DNA from: an uncultured Veillonellaceae bacterium
Lineage (GTDB): Bacteria > Bacillota > Negativicutes > Selenomonadales > Selenomonadaceae
Direction of reading: 5' to 3'
NCBI GenBank assembly: GCA_902785705.1
Contig: CACZZN010000008.1
Location: 1-61,850 of the forward strand
DNA length: 61,850 nt
Numbering within the stretch: position 1 is the first letter of the stretch; each line of letters starts with the position of its first letter. The notes beneath the pieces were generated by a model that was not told the origin of the DNA, did no database searches, and saw nothing but the letters and a program-made list of their open reading frames with translations. Position numbers and translations under genes: made by a program. Positions 17,283 through 26,085 of the stretch are shown here, piece by piece.

Positions 17283-20200
17283 ATGAGGCTACAATTCAAA
17301 CATCAAAAATTCCAAGCGGATGCCGCCAAAGCCGTGGTGGATGTCTTTGCCGGACAGCCTCACCTGACCTCGTCCTACATGATGGATCAGGGAAATGGCT
17401 CAGCACAAATGAACCTCTTGGGAAGCGATGATTTCACCGGTTGGGCAAATGCGCGGCTGGTGCCGGAGGTATCCGATGGCGTGATTTTGGAGCATATCCA
17501 GAAAATCCAGCGTTCCGGCGGCATAACGCCATCCCCAGAGCTTGCGGGTAGATTCAATCTCACCATCGAGATGGAAACCGGCGTGGGAAAGACCTACACC
17601 TATATCAAGACCATGTATGAACTGAACAAGCAGTATGGTTGGTCGAAATTCATCATCGTGGTTCCCAGCATTGCCATCCGGGAAGGCGTGTACAAATCCT
17701 TTCAGGTGACTCAGGAGCATTTTGCAGAGGAATATGGGAAGAAAATCCGCTTCTTCATCTACAAATCCTCCCAGCTCACCGAAATTGACCGTTTTGCTTC
17801 GGATAGTTCCATTCATGTAATGATCATCAATGTCCAAGCCTTCAATGCCAGAGGCAAGGATGCCCGCAGGATTTCCATGAAGCTGGACGAGTTCCGGAGC
17901 CGCAGACCCATTGACATTATTGCCAAGACGAATCCCATCCTGATTATTGACGAGCCTCAATCCGTGGAGGGAAAACAAGCGAAGGAAAACCTCAAGCAGT
18001 TTCACCCGCTGATGACCCTGCGCTATTCTGCTACACATAAATCGGACTCCCTTTACAACATGGTATATCGGCTGGACGCTATGGAAGCTTACAATAAGAA
18101 ACTCGTCAAAAAGATAAAGGTGAAGGGTATCACAGAAAGCGGCTCTACGGCAACGGAAGGATTCCTATACCTCGAAAGCGTCAACCTATCCAAGGCTGCC
18201 CCTACCGCCACCTTGCAGTTCGATACCAAGGGGAAAAGCGGCATCCGCAAGAAGTCCCAAATCGTAAAAATTGGGTTCAATCTCTATGACCATTCCGGGC
18301 AGTTAGACGAGTATAAGGACGGTTTTGTGGTGAAGTCCATTGACGGTCGGGATGAGTCCGTAGAGTTCATCAATGGCATCAAGATTTATGCCGGTGATGT
18401 TATTGGCAAAGTGACAGAGGAACAGCTGCGCCGCATCCAGATTCGGGAAACCATTCTCTCCCATATCGAGAGAGAACGACAGCTTTTTCATAAGGGAATC
18501 AAGGTGCTGTCCCTCTTCTTCATCGACGAGGTTGACCATTACAAACGCTATGATGAAACCGGGAAACCATACAACGGAATTTTTGCCGATATGTTTGAGG
18601 AAGAGTACAAAAGTGTCATAGGCACGATGCAGGGCGAGTTTGGAGATGAAGCATATCAGGCATATCTCAGCAGCATCCCCGCCCGGAAAACCCATGCCGG
18701 GTATTTCTCCATTGACAAGAAGGGACGCATGACCAACAGCAAGCTCTCCGACAAAAAGGAGCGCACCTCCGATGACATTGATGCCTACGACCTCATCATG
18801 AAGAACAAGGAACTGCTCTTGGATCGCAATCCGAAAAAATCCCCTGTCCGCTTCATCTTCTCCCACTCGGCTCTTCGAGAAGGCTGGGACAATCCAAACG
18901 TGTTCCAGATTTGTACCTTGAAATCCTCCGGTTCCGAGGTACGGAAGCGGCAAGAGGTTGGCAGAGGACTTCGACTTTGTGTAAATCAGGATGGTGAGCG
19001 GCAGGATGCCTCGGTGTTGGGAAGGGATGTCCATGATGTCAATGTCCTGACCGTGATTGCCAGCGAAAGCTACGACAGCTTTGCCAAGGGGCTCCAGAAG
19101 GAACTTGCCGAGGCGGTAGCCGACCGTCCCCGCGCCGTTACTAGAGAACTGTTTACAGACCGCATGGTGAAGGATGCTGACGGGAACGAATTCATGATAA
19201 CGGAGGATGTGGCAAGTGCTATCCACTACGACCTCATTTTCCATGGCTACATCGACAAGAAAGGTGTGCTTACCGACAAATACTATCAGGACAAAGCAGA
19301 TGGAAATTTTCAGGTGGCAGAGGAAGCGGCGGACTACGCTGTGGATGTTATGGGGATTCTGGATTCTGTCTATGACAGCAATAAGATGAAACCGGAGAAT
19401 GCCCGTTCCAGCAATGTGGAGCTAACCTGTGATGAGGAAAAACTAAACAGTAAGGAATTCCGGGAGCTTTGGTCACGCATCAATGCCAAGTCCGTCTATA
19501 TCGTGGACTTTGACACCGGAGAACTGGTAAAGCGAGCCGTCGGAGCCATGAACCGTAAACTCCATGTATCGAAGATTTATTTCAAGATAGAGAGCGGCCA
19601 GCTGAGGGATATCCAGTCCAAGGAATCACTTCTCGCCGACACCTCCTTCGTCAGGGAAGAAGGAGATTTTGCCCAGGATGTCCACAATATTTCCGTGAAC
19701 AGCGGGGTAAAATACGATCTCGTGGGCAAATTGGTGGAGTCCACCGGGTTGACCCGGAAAACTATCATTCAAATTTTAAAGGGAATCGAGAAAAATATTT
19801 TCGATCAGTTTCACCATAACCCGGAGGAGTTTATCCTGAAGGCAGCAGACCTTATCAATGATGAAAAGGCCACCGCCATCATCGAACACATCACTTATGA
19901 CGCATTGGATGACCGCTATGACACGGATATATTCACCGACCCAACCATCAAGGGAAAACTCGGTGTGAATGCCATGAAAACCCAGCATCACCTCTATGAC
20001 CATGTGGTTTTTGACTCCACCAATGAAAAAACTTTTGCCGAGAAATTAGATACGTCCAAGGAAGTAGCAGTCTATGTAAAACTGCCCAACAGTTTTTTCA
20101 TCTCCACGCCAGTGGGGCATTACAATCCGGATTGGGCAATCGCCTTCTATGAAGGAAAAGTGAAGCATATCTATTTCGTGGCGGAAACGAAGGGCTCCAT

Positions 20201-20339
20201 GTCTTCCCTGCAATTGCGATTGGTGGAAGAAGCCAAAATACACTGTGCCAGAGAGCATTTCAAGGCCATCAGTGGCGATAACGTCATTTACGATGTAGTG
20301 GACAATTACACTGCATTGATGGAAAAAGTCATGAAGTAG
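17283..20339 (+). CDS. res: Type III restriction endonuclease (Res)
   Basis: The ATP-dependent restriction subunit, which works as a Res-Mod complex and cuts between opposed sites. The 1018-residue protein has a superfamily 2 helicase core with Walker A as METGVGKTYTYIKTM near residue 100, a DEAD-like box IIDEPQSVEG, and motif VI around EVRKRQEVGRGLRL. The C-terminal PD-(D/E)xK nuclease shows NPDWAIAF followed by VAETKG. ATG 17283 is preceded by GGAGAGTG at about seven bases. A plus-strand terminator follows. It is separated from mod by a toxin-antitoxin pair and a palindromic repeat, so its expression may be partly uncoupled from mod. Confidence 0.93.
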   Translation: MRLQFKHQKFQADAAKAVVDVFAGQPHLTSSYMMDQGNGSAQMNLLGSDDFTGWANARLVPEVSDGVILEHIQKIQRSGGITPSPELAGRFNLTIEMETGVGKTYTYIKTMYELNKQYGWSKFIIVVPSIAIREGVYKSFQVTQEHFAEEYGKKIRFFIYKSSQLTEIDRFASDSSIHVMIINVQAFNARGKDARRISMKLDEFRSRRPIDIIAKTNPILIIDEPQSVEGKQAKENLKQFHPLMTLRYSATHKSDSLYNMVYRLDAMEAYNKKLVKKIKVKGITESGSTATEGFLYLESVNLSKAAPTATLQFDTKGKSGIRKKSQIVKIGFNLYDHSGQLDEYKDGFVVKSIDGRDESVEFINGIKIYAGDVIGKVTEEQLRRIQIRETILSHIERERQLFHKGIKVLSLFFIDEVDHYKRYDETGKPYNGIFADMFEEEYKSVIGTMQGEFGDEAYQAYLSSIPARKTHAGYFSIDKKGRMTNSKLSDKKERTSDDIDAYDLIMKNKELLLDRNPKKSPVRFIFSHSALREGWDNPNVFQICTLKSSGSEVRKRQEVGRGLRLCVNQDGERQDASVLGRDVHDVNVLTVIASESYDSFAKGLQKELAEAVADRPRAVTRELFTDRMVKDADGNEFMITEDVASAIHYDLIFHGYIDKKGVLTDKYYQDKADGNFQVAEEAADYAVDVMGILDSVYDSNKMKPENARSSNVELTCDEEKLNSKEFRELWSRINAKSVYIVDFDTGELVKRAVGAMNRKLHVSKIYFKIESGQLRDIQSKESLLADTSFVREEGDFAQDVHNISVNSGVKYDLVGKLVESTGLTRKTIIQILKGIEKNIFDQFHHNPEEFILKAADLINDEKATAIIEHITYDALDDRYDTDIFTDPTIKGKLGVNAMKTQHHLYDHVVFDSTNEKTFAEKLDTSKEVAVYVKLPNSFFISTPVGHYNPDWAIAFYEGKVKHIYFVAETKGSMSSLQLRLVEEAKIHCAREHFKAISGDNVIYDVVDNYTALMEKVMK

Positions 20340-20343
20340 GAAT

Positions 20344-20378
20344 GGGTGCGTCTTTTTTACAGAGACGCATCCATTTTT
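20344..20378 (+). terminator. Terminator of res
   Basis: GGGTGCGTC (20344-20352) pairs with GACGCATCC (20364-20372), one wobble, followed by ATTTTTG. Confidence 0.75.
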
Positions 20379-20400
20379 GTACCCATAGATATTTCCTTAT

Positions 20401-20430
20401 AGGAAAAGCCGCCATGTTTCCACGACGGCT
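20401..20430 (-). terminator. Terminator of metK
   Basis: On the minus strand AGCCGTCGTG and CATGGCGGCT form a stem with G-U pairs, followed by TTTTCC, 27 bases beyond the metK stop. Confidence 0.65.
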
Positions 20431-20456
20431 CGACTTCAGATGAAATATATTTGAAA

Positions 20457-21647
20457 TTACAGCCCTGCCTGCTGCTTGAGCGTATCTGCCTTGTCCGTAT
20501 GCTCCCAGGGCAAATCGATATCCGTGCGGCCAAAATGACCGTATGCCGCTGTTTGACGATAGATCGGACGGCGCAGATCCAGCATGCGGATGATGCCCGC
20601 CGGACGCAGGTCGAAATTCTTGCTCACAAGTTCTTCGATCTTTTCCTCATCCACCTTGTGCGTTCCGAAGGTATCTACCATCACGGACACCGGCTTTGCA
20701 ACGCCGATCGCATAGGCAAGCTGGATCTCGCAGCGGTCTGCAAGTCCTGCAGCCACGATGTTTTTCGCCACATAGCGCGCTGCGTAGGCCGCGGAACGAT
20801 CCACCTTCGTGGGATCCTTGCCGGAGAACGCTCCGCCGCCGTGACGCGCCCAGCCGCCATAGGTATCGACGATGATCTTGCGGCCCGTCAGCCCGGAGTC
20901 GCCCTGCGGTCCGCCAATGACGAACTTGCCCGTCGGGTTGATGAAATACTTCGTATCAGCGCTCAGAAGTTCCGCTGGCACAATCGGCTTCACGACCTTC
21001 TCGATGAGATCCTTTTCGATCTGCTCCAAGGTCACATCCGGAGCATGCTGCGTGGAGATGACGATGGTGTCCACCGCTACAGGCTTTCCATCCTCGTAGA
21101 CCACGGTCACCTGCGTCTTGCCGTCCGGACGCAGATAGGTAAGCTCACCGTTCTTGCGCACCTCGGTCAAGCGGCGTGCCAGACGCTGTGCCAGGGCAAT
21201 CGGGAGAGGCATGTACTCCGGCGTCTCATTGGTCGCGTAACCAAACATCATGCCCTGATCGCCTGCGCCAATCGCATCCACGGCATCCATGGCGCCCTTC
21301 TTTGCCTCGAAGGCCTTGTCAACCCCCAGTGCAATATCTGCCGACTGTTCATCGAGAGAAATCAGCACGCCGCAGGTATCGGCATCGAAGCCGTAGGCTG
21401 CGTCCGTGTAGCCGATATCGCGCACCGTATCGCGAATGATGCGAGAGATATCGACATAGCAGGTAGTGGAAATCTCGCCCACTACGTGCACCTGCCCCGT
21501 CGTCACCAGCGTTTCGCATGCAACGCGGCCATTCGGATCCTTCTCCAGAATGGCATCCAGAATGCTGTCCGAAATCTGATCGGCCATCTTGTCAGGATGC
21601 CCTTCCGTCACGGACTCGGAAGTGAAAAACATACGCTTTTTGCTCAT
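20457..21647 (-). CDS. metK: S-adenosylmethionine synthetase
   Basis: Makes AdoMet from methionine and ATP. The 396-residue protein opens [17 protein letters not shown] and carries [12 protein letters not shown] and [15 protein letters not shown], the family signatures for ATP, Mg and phosphate binding. ATG 21647 (MSKKRMFF) follows AGGAGG at nine bases; an upstream in-frame start lacks support. It is monocistronic behind a SAM-I riboswitch with its own terminator, giving feedback by AdoMet. Confidence 0.98.
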   Translation of the reverse strand: MSKKRMFFTSESVTEGHPDKMADQISDSILDAILEKDPNGRVACETLVTTGQVHVVGEISTTCYVDISRIIRDTVRDIGYTDAAYGFDADTCGVLISLDEQSADIALGVDKAFEAKKGAMDAVDAIGAGDQGMMFGYATNETPEYMPLPIALAQRLARRLTEVRKNGELTYLRPDGKTQVTVVYEDGKPVAVDTIVISTQHAPDVTLEQIEKDLIEKVVKPIVPAELLSADTKYFINPTGKFVIGGPQGDSGLTGRKIIVDTYGGWARHGGGAFSGKDPTKVDRSAAYAARYVAKNIVAAGLADRCEIQLAYAIGVAKPVSVMVDTFGTHKVDEEKIEELVSKNFDLRPAGIIRMLDLRRPIYRQTAAYGHFGRTDIDLPWEHTDKADTLKQQAGL

Positions 21648-21722
21648 TAAAAACTGCCTCCTTTTTTTGAATCTCGAACCCACTCAGGCCAGCAGAAAAT
21701 CATTCGTGCGCACAAAACTCCA

Positions 21723-21741
21723 CGCGAAACGATGTTTCGCG
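21723..21741. repeat. Short hairpin in the metK leader
   Basis: CGCGAAAC and GTTTCGCG around GAT, located between the riboswitch terminator and the metK ribosome site. It has no T-run; its role is unknown. Confidence 0.45.
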
Positions 21742-21810
21742 CTACGCCCTTACATGAAAATTGCCAATCAATCTGCGCCCTACAGGCTTGATTTCTTGGA
21801 TTTTCATAAT

Positions 21811-21838
21811 AAAAAAACTCTCTATCAAGAGAGAGTTT
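21811..21838 (-). terminator. Terminator of the SAM-I riboswitch
   Basis: A 9-bp perfect stem (21815-21823 with 21830-21838) followed by seven T residues on the minus strand, immediately after the aptamer. Confidence 0.85.
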
Positions 21839-21842
21839 TCGT

Positions 21843-21960
21843 CACTCTCATCTTCATAGGTCCTGCCTATAGGAATTGGCACCGTTTTGAAGCTCTTCCA
21901 CGCTCCAATGGTTGCCGCAGCTTCATCGGGCCTGTCCCTCCACTGCTCTGGATGAGTTCT
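21843..21960 (-). promoter_or_regulatory. SAM-I (S-box) riboswitch
   Basis: On the minus strand the leader has the conserved series of a SAM-I aptamer: a P1 arm CTCATCCAGAGCAGTGGAGG, then GGCCCGATGAAGC, GGCAACC, GGTGCCAATTCC and the closing GATGAGAG. These bind AdoMet and favour the adjoining terminator, lowering metK expression when AdoMet is plentiful. The stem after GGCAACC is slightly long but regular. Confidence 0.93.
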
Positions 21961-21978
21961 CGTATTCAGTTCGATAAC

Positions 21979-22008
21979 ACCATACCATAGATGCCCCTGT
22001 GTTGTCAA
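21979..22008 (-). promoter_or_regulatory. Promoter of metK
   Basis: On the minus strand TTGACA (22008-22003) and TATGGT (21984-21979) with an 18-bp spacer, just upstream of the aptamer. Confidence 0.6.
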
Positions 22009-22053
22009 GAAAAATCCTTCCATGCAGGGGCCGTTTCATACGTTCCTAAGCGA

Positions 22054-22617
22054 TTAAAATTTCAGATATTCCTTCAATTTCCCAAAATCAATGAAGGTCT
22101 CCGTGTCCGGATGTTTTCTCAAAGTATCCTGATGTTCCTCCTCGGCCTCTTGAAAGCTCTTGAGTTCCATTGCCAGCGCATGGCAGCGCCGTGCGAGCTT
22201 CGGGTCATGGTTGGGATCGTTCATGGTGATGCCGACGCAGGAAACTGCGGGGGGCTTGCCGCGATTGGCAATGAAATTCAGGTGAAGCTCAACTTGCGGT
22301 TCGTCCTCTGCATCTGCGTAAAAGACGCCGCAGCGGTACATGGGGCCTCTCGCTTTTCCCTGTCCGTCCTCCGCGTAGGGATTCACCACGGCAAAGAGGA
22401 CATCCATGAGCCGGGAGAGATCCATCTTCTTGGGATTGTACTCCACCTCCACCCCCATGTAGGCAACGACTTCGCCCCCTGCCACGGCGGAGCAGCCTGC
22501 ACATTCCTTCCCGTTGATATAGCCGGTTCGCGTGCTCACCACCCCGGGCAGATCCCGAAATACCTCCTGAAGTTCATGAAAATCGCCGCCGGAAAAATAG
22601 ATTTTCTTGGTGTACAT
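22054..22617 (-). CDS. MsrA-like protein lacking the catalytic cysteine
   Basis: Resembles peptide methionine sulfoxide reductase A through most of its 187 residues: LPGVVSTRTGYINGK, MYRCGVFYAD and the C-terminal AEEEHQDTLRKHP each match MsrA landmarks. In MsrA the N-terminal GGCFWG motif carries the nucleophilic Cys; here it reads GGDFHE, so Cys is replaced by Asp. Other cysteines exist (KECAGCSAVAGG, YRCGVF, AVSCVG) but not at that position. ATG 22617 follows AAGGAGG at about ten bases, five bases after the meaB stop, so it is the last gene of the mutA-mutB-meaB operon. It could be a non-catalytic binding protein or have a different activity. Family placement is firm; function is unknown. 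Confidence 0.8.
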   Translation of the reverse strand: MYTKKIYFSGGDFHELQEVFRDLPGVVSTRTGYINGKECAGCSAVAGGEVVAYMGVEVEYNPKKMDLSRLMDVLFAVVNPYAEDGQGKARGPMYRCGVFYADAEDEPQVELHLNFIANRGKPPAVSCVGITMNDPNHDPKLARRCHALAMELKSFQEAEEEHQDTLRKHPDTETFIDFGKLKEYLKF

Positions 22618-22622
22618 CCAAC

Positions 22623-23813
22623 TCACCCCTCCTTTTCCGGATGGAAGATATCCACCTGCCGCATGGCAGCCCGCTTGACATCGAAGAGATTGACCAACTC
22701 CGCCACGGCCTGCGTCGGCGAAACCGTCCCCTTCAGCACTGCCTCACGGATTTCCGGCATACGCCCCGTCACCACAACATCCTCAAAGAAGAGATTGTGG
22801 AGATGCTCGTCGATCATGCTGTGCATCCAGTCGAGAAGCTGCCCGTCCCGACGCTTTTTCCAAACGCCGCTTTCCTGTGTCATGCGCTGGAATATCTGAA
22901 TGACATTCCAAAGCTCTTTCAGCCCTGTTTTTTCCAGCGCGGAACAAAGATAGGCATGGGTCTCCCAACCGGGGGTGGCAGGACGGATATATTCGATCAT
23001 GCGCTCGTATTCGCCTCTGGCGATTTTGGCCTTGACGAGATTGTCCCCATCGGCCTTGTTGATGACAATGGCATCCGCCAGTTCCATGATTCCTTTTTTT
23101 ATCCCCTGCAAATCGTCTCCCGCTCCCGTGAGGACAATCAAAAGGAAGAAGTCAACCATGGAACGCACCGTTGTTTCCGATTGCCCGACGCCCACGGTTT
23201 CGATGATGATGACATCATACCCTGCCGCCTCGCACATGAGCATGGTTTCACGGCTCTTTCTCGCAACGCCGCCCAATGTCCCGCCCGCGGGCGACGGACG
23301 AATAAATGCCTCCGGCCGGCGCGAAAGCGTCCCCATGCGGGTCTTGTCTCCCAAAATGGATCCCCTGGTGACCGAACTGGTGGGATCGACGGTGAGAACC
23401 GCTACCCGATGCCCCTCGTCGCAGAGCATATTGCCAAACGCCTCAATGGTGGTGCTTTTTCCGGCGCCGGGAACACCGGTAAAGCCAATGCGGAGCGCCT
23501 TGCCCGTGCGGGGAAGAAGCCGCTGCAAAACCCGCTGCGCCTTGGCAAAGTGACGAGGGCTGTTGCTTTCAATGAGCGTGATGGCGCGGGAAAGCGTCAT
23601 GCGATCCCCCCTTGCCACCCCCTCCACATAGTCATCCTCGGAGAGAATCATGCGCCGCTTGGGTTTCATCTTTCCGCTTTGGATGGCAGGGTTGATATTC
23701 CCCACCGTCGTGTCCTTGATGCCGTCAATGCCGCTCATGACGCTGCAGGCAAATTTCTCGTTGGGTTCCTCCGGTACCCAGCTTGGCCTTGAGGTTGTGT
23801 ATTTCTGTTCCAT
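22623..23813 (-). CDS. meaB: Methylmalonyl-CoA mutase-associated GTPase MeaB
   Basis: A G3E-family P-loop GTPase that loads and protects the adenosylcobalamin cofactor of methylmalonyl-CoA mutase. Walker A is GVPGAGKST at residues 113-121, with VLTVDPTSSVTRGSILGDKT, IIETVGVGQSE (switch region) and the base-recognition NKADGDN following, all typical of MeaB/ArgK. ATG 23813 follows GAGGAG at six bases and gives 396 residues, with an N-terminal extension of about 55 residues compared with shorter MeaB proteins. It lies directly downstream of mutB, as expected for its partner enzyme. Confidence 0.95.
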   Translation of the reverse strand: MEQKYTTSRPSWVPEEPNEKFACSVMSGIDGIKDTTVGNINPAIQSGKMKPKRRMILSEDDYVEGVARGDRMTLSRAITLIESNSPRHFAKAQRVLQRLLPRTGKALRIGFTGVPGAGKSTTIEAFGNMLCDEGHRVAVLTVDPTSSVTRGSILGDKTRMGTLSRRPEAFIRPSPAGGTLGGVARKSRETMLMCEAAGYDVIIIETVGVGQSETTVRSMVDFFLLIVLTGAGDDLQGIKKGIMELADAIVINKADGDNLVKAKIARGEYERMIEYIRPATPGWETHAYLCSALEKTGLKELWNVIQIFQRMTQESGVWKKRRDGQLLDWMHSMIDEHLHNLFFEDVVVTGRMPEIREAVLKGTVSPTQAVAELVNLFDVKRAAMRQVDIFHPEKEG

Positions 23814-23886
23814 TTTTGTCTCCTCGTGCCTTTCAAAACAAGCCTTTCCGCAGGAAGAAGCGCGCGGAAAGGCTTGCCGAATTCTG

Positions 23887-26085
23887 TTATTCTTCCATCT
23901 CTTCCTTGGCACGATCCATGAGCAGGGTCAAAAGCTTGATGCCCGCTTCGGGAATGTTGGTTCCCGGCGCAAAAATCGCCACGGCTCCATGCTGGTAGAG
24001 ATTGTCATAGTCCTGCACGGGGATGACGCCGCCGATGCAGACCATGATGTCTTCACGCCCCAGTTTCTTCAGTTCATCCACCAACTGCGGCAGGAGGGTA
24101 TTGTGTCCTGCGGCCAGAGAACTGAATCCCACCATGTGGACATCGTTATCCACGGCATCCTGGGCAGTTTCCTCCGGGGTCTGGAACAGCGGTCCCACAT
24201 CCACATCCCAGCCCATGTCGGCGAAGGAAGAGGCGATGACCTTCTGTCCGCGATCATGGCCATCCTGTCCCATTTTGGCCACGAAGATGCGGGGACGGCG
24301 TCCCGTGAGCCTCTCGAACTCATCGGCCATGCCCCTTGCTTTGTCCAGCTCGCTCTTGTCGGTGAACTCGGAAGAGTACACGCCGGAAATGGTATGGATG
24401 ATCGCCTGATAGCGTCCCGATACCTTCTCTACCGCATCGGAGATTTCTCCCAAAGAGGCACGTACCCTTGCAGCCTCCACGGCGCACTCCAAAAGGTTTC
24501 CATTGTCCCGGCTGTCCGCTGCCTTTGTGATGGCTTCCAGAGCAGCGCGAACATCGTCCTCGTTGCGCTCCCGACGGAGCTTCTCCAAGCGTTCCACCTG
24601 AGCGTTCCGGACGGCGGTGTTGTCAATGGCCAGAATCTCCAAAGGATCTTCCTTTTCCAGACGATACTTGTTGAGCCCTACAATGGTCTCGTTGCCGGAG
24701 TCGATCTGGGCCTGACGGCGAGCCGCCGCCTCCTCGATCCGCATCTTGGGAAGACCGGTGGAAATGGCCTTTGCCATGCCCCCCAGAGCCTCCACTTCCT
24801 GAATATGCGCCCAAGCACGGCGAATGATCTCGTTGGTGAGGGCTTCCACATAGTAGGAGCCGCCCCATGGGTCAATGATTTTGCAGACGCTGGTTTCGTC
24901 CTGAATGTAGAGCTGGGTGTTTCGCGCAATACGGGCAGAGAAGTCCGTGGGCAGGGCGATGGCTTCGTCCAGGGCGTTGGTGTGCAAGGACTGGGTATGT
25001 CCCAGAGCTGCGCCCATAGCCTCCATAGCGGTGCGGGAGATGTTGTTGAAAGGATCCTGCGCCGTGAGAGACCAGCCGGAAGTCTGGCTGTGGGTACGAA
25101 GGGCCATGGACTTCGGATTTTTCGCACCGAAGGACTTGACGATCTTCGCCCAGAGGACACGAGCCGCCCGCATTTTCGCCACTTCCATGAAGTAGTTCTT
25201 GCCGATGGCCCAGAAGAAGGAGAGCCGTTTGGCGAAGGCATCCACTTCCAGCCCTGCCTTGATGCCCGTACGGATGTACTCAAGGCCGTCCGCCAGGGTA
25301 TAGCCCAGCTCGATATCCGCCGGCGCGCCGGCCTCCTGCATGTGGTAGCCGGAAATGGAGATGCTGTTGAACTTCGGCATGTACTTCGTGGTGTACTCGA
25401 AAATATCGCCGATGATGCGCATGGACATTTCCGGCGGATAGATATAAGTGTTGCGCACCATGAATTCCTTCAGGATATCGTTCTGGATGGTGCCTGCCAT
25501 GATGGCCTTGTCCACGCCCTGCTCAACGCCGGACTGGATGAAAAAGGCGAGAATCGGCAGAACTGCGCCGTTCATGGTCATGGAAACGGACATCTGATCC
25601 AGAGGAATGCCGGAGAACAGGATATTCATGTCCAGCATGGAGCAGACGGACACACCCGCCTTGCCCACGTCTCCCACGACGCGGGGATTGTCTGCGTCAT
25701 AGCCTCGATGGGTGGGCAGGTCAAAAGCGATGGAAAGCCCCTTCTGGCCTGCAGCCAGATTCCTGCGGTAGAAGGCGTTGGATTCCTCCGCTGTGGAAAA
25801 TCCCGCGTACTGGCGTACCGTCCACGGACGGAAGACGTACATGGTAGAGTACGGCCCCCGCAGACAGGGAGGGATGCCGCTGGCGAAGTCCAGATGATTC
25901 ATGTGGTCATACTCATCGTGGTTGTAGAGTGGCTTTACGGGGACATGTTCCATCGTCCGCCCGATCAGGGAATCGTATTCTGCGCCCGCCTTTGCCTCGA
26001 ACAGCTTCTTCCATTGTGCGGCGTCCGCCTGTGGAGCGTCCTGCAGGCTCATCTTCGTGAAATCAGGGTTTGTGTAGGCCGCCAT
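23887..26085 (-). CDS. mutB: Methylmalonyl-CoA mutase, large (cobalamin-binding) subunit
   Basis: Interconverts succinyl-CoA and R-methylmalonyl-CoA by a radical mechanism using adenosylcobalamin. The 732-residue protein has the TIM-barrel domain first ([20 protein letters not shown], and [14 protein letters not shown] for substrate). From about residue 595 the B12-binding domain follows, with [18 protein letters not shown]; the DGHDRG is the D-x-H-x-x-G motif that donates the lower axial His. It is coupled to mutA by overlapping stop and start at 26085 and is followed by meaB. In this metabolism it links succinate to propionate formation. Confidence 0.97.
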   Translation of the reverse strand: MAAYTNPDFTKMSLQDAPQADAAQWKKLFEAKAGAEYDSLIGRTMEHVPVKPLYNHDEYDHMNHLDFASGIPPCLRGPYSTMYVFRPWTVRQYAGFSTAEESNAFYRRNLAAGQKGLSIAFDLPTHRGYDADNPRVVGDVGKAGVSVCSMLDMNILFSGIPLDQMSVSMTMNGAVLPILAFFIQSGVEQGVDKAIMAGTIQNDILKEFMVRNTYIYPPEMSMRIIGDIFEYTTKYMPKFNSISISGYHMQEAGAPADIELGYTLADGLEYIRTGIKAGLEVDAFAKRLSFFWAIGKNYFMEVAKMRAARVLWAKIVKSFGAKNPKSMALRTHSQTSGWSLTAQDPFNNISRTAMEAMGAALGHTQSLHTNALDEAIALPTDFSARIARNTQLYIQDETSVCKIIDPWGGSYYVEALTNEIIRRAWAHIQEVEALGGMAKAISTGLPKMRIEEAAARRQAQIDSGNETIVGLNKYRLEKEDPLEILAIDNTAVRNAQVERLEKLRRERNEDDVRAALEAITKAADSRDNGNLLECAVEAARVRASLGEISDAVEKVSGRYQAIIHTISGVYSSEFTDKSELDKARGMADEFERLTGRRPRIFVAKMGQDGHDRGQKVIASSFADMGWDVDVGPLFQTPEETAQDAVDNDVHMVGFSSLAAGHNTLLPQLVDELKKLGREDIMVCIGGVIPVQDYDNLYQHGAVAIFAPGTNIPEAGIKLLTLLMDRAKEEMEE

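Noticed and set aside
20451..21650. A 399-codon open frame opposite metK
   Set aside because: Antisense shadow of metK with no recognisable domain.
21742..22023. A 93-codon minus-strand open frame upstream of metK
   Set aside because: It lies across the SAM-I riboswitch and its terminator, whose conserved RNA boxes explain the sequence.
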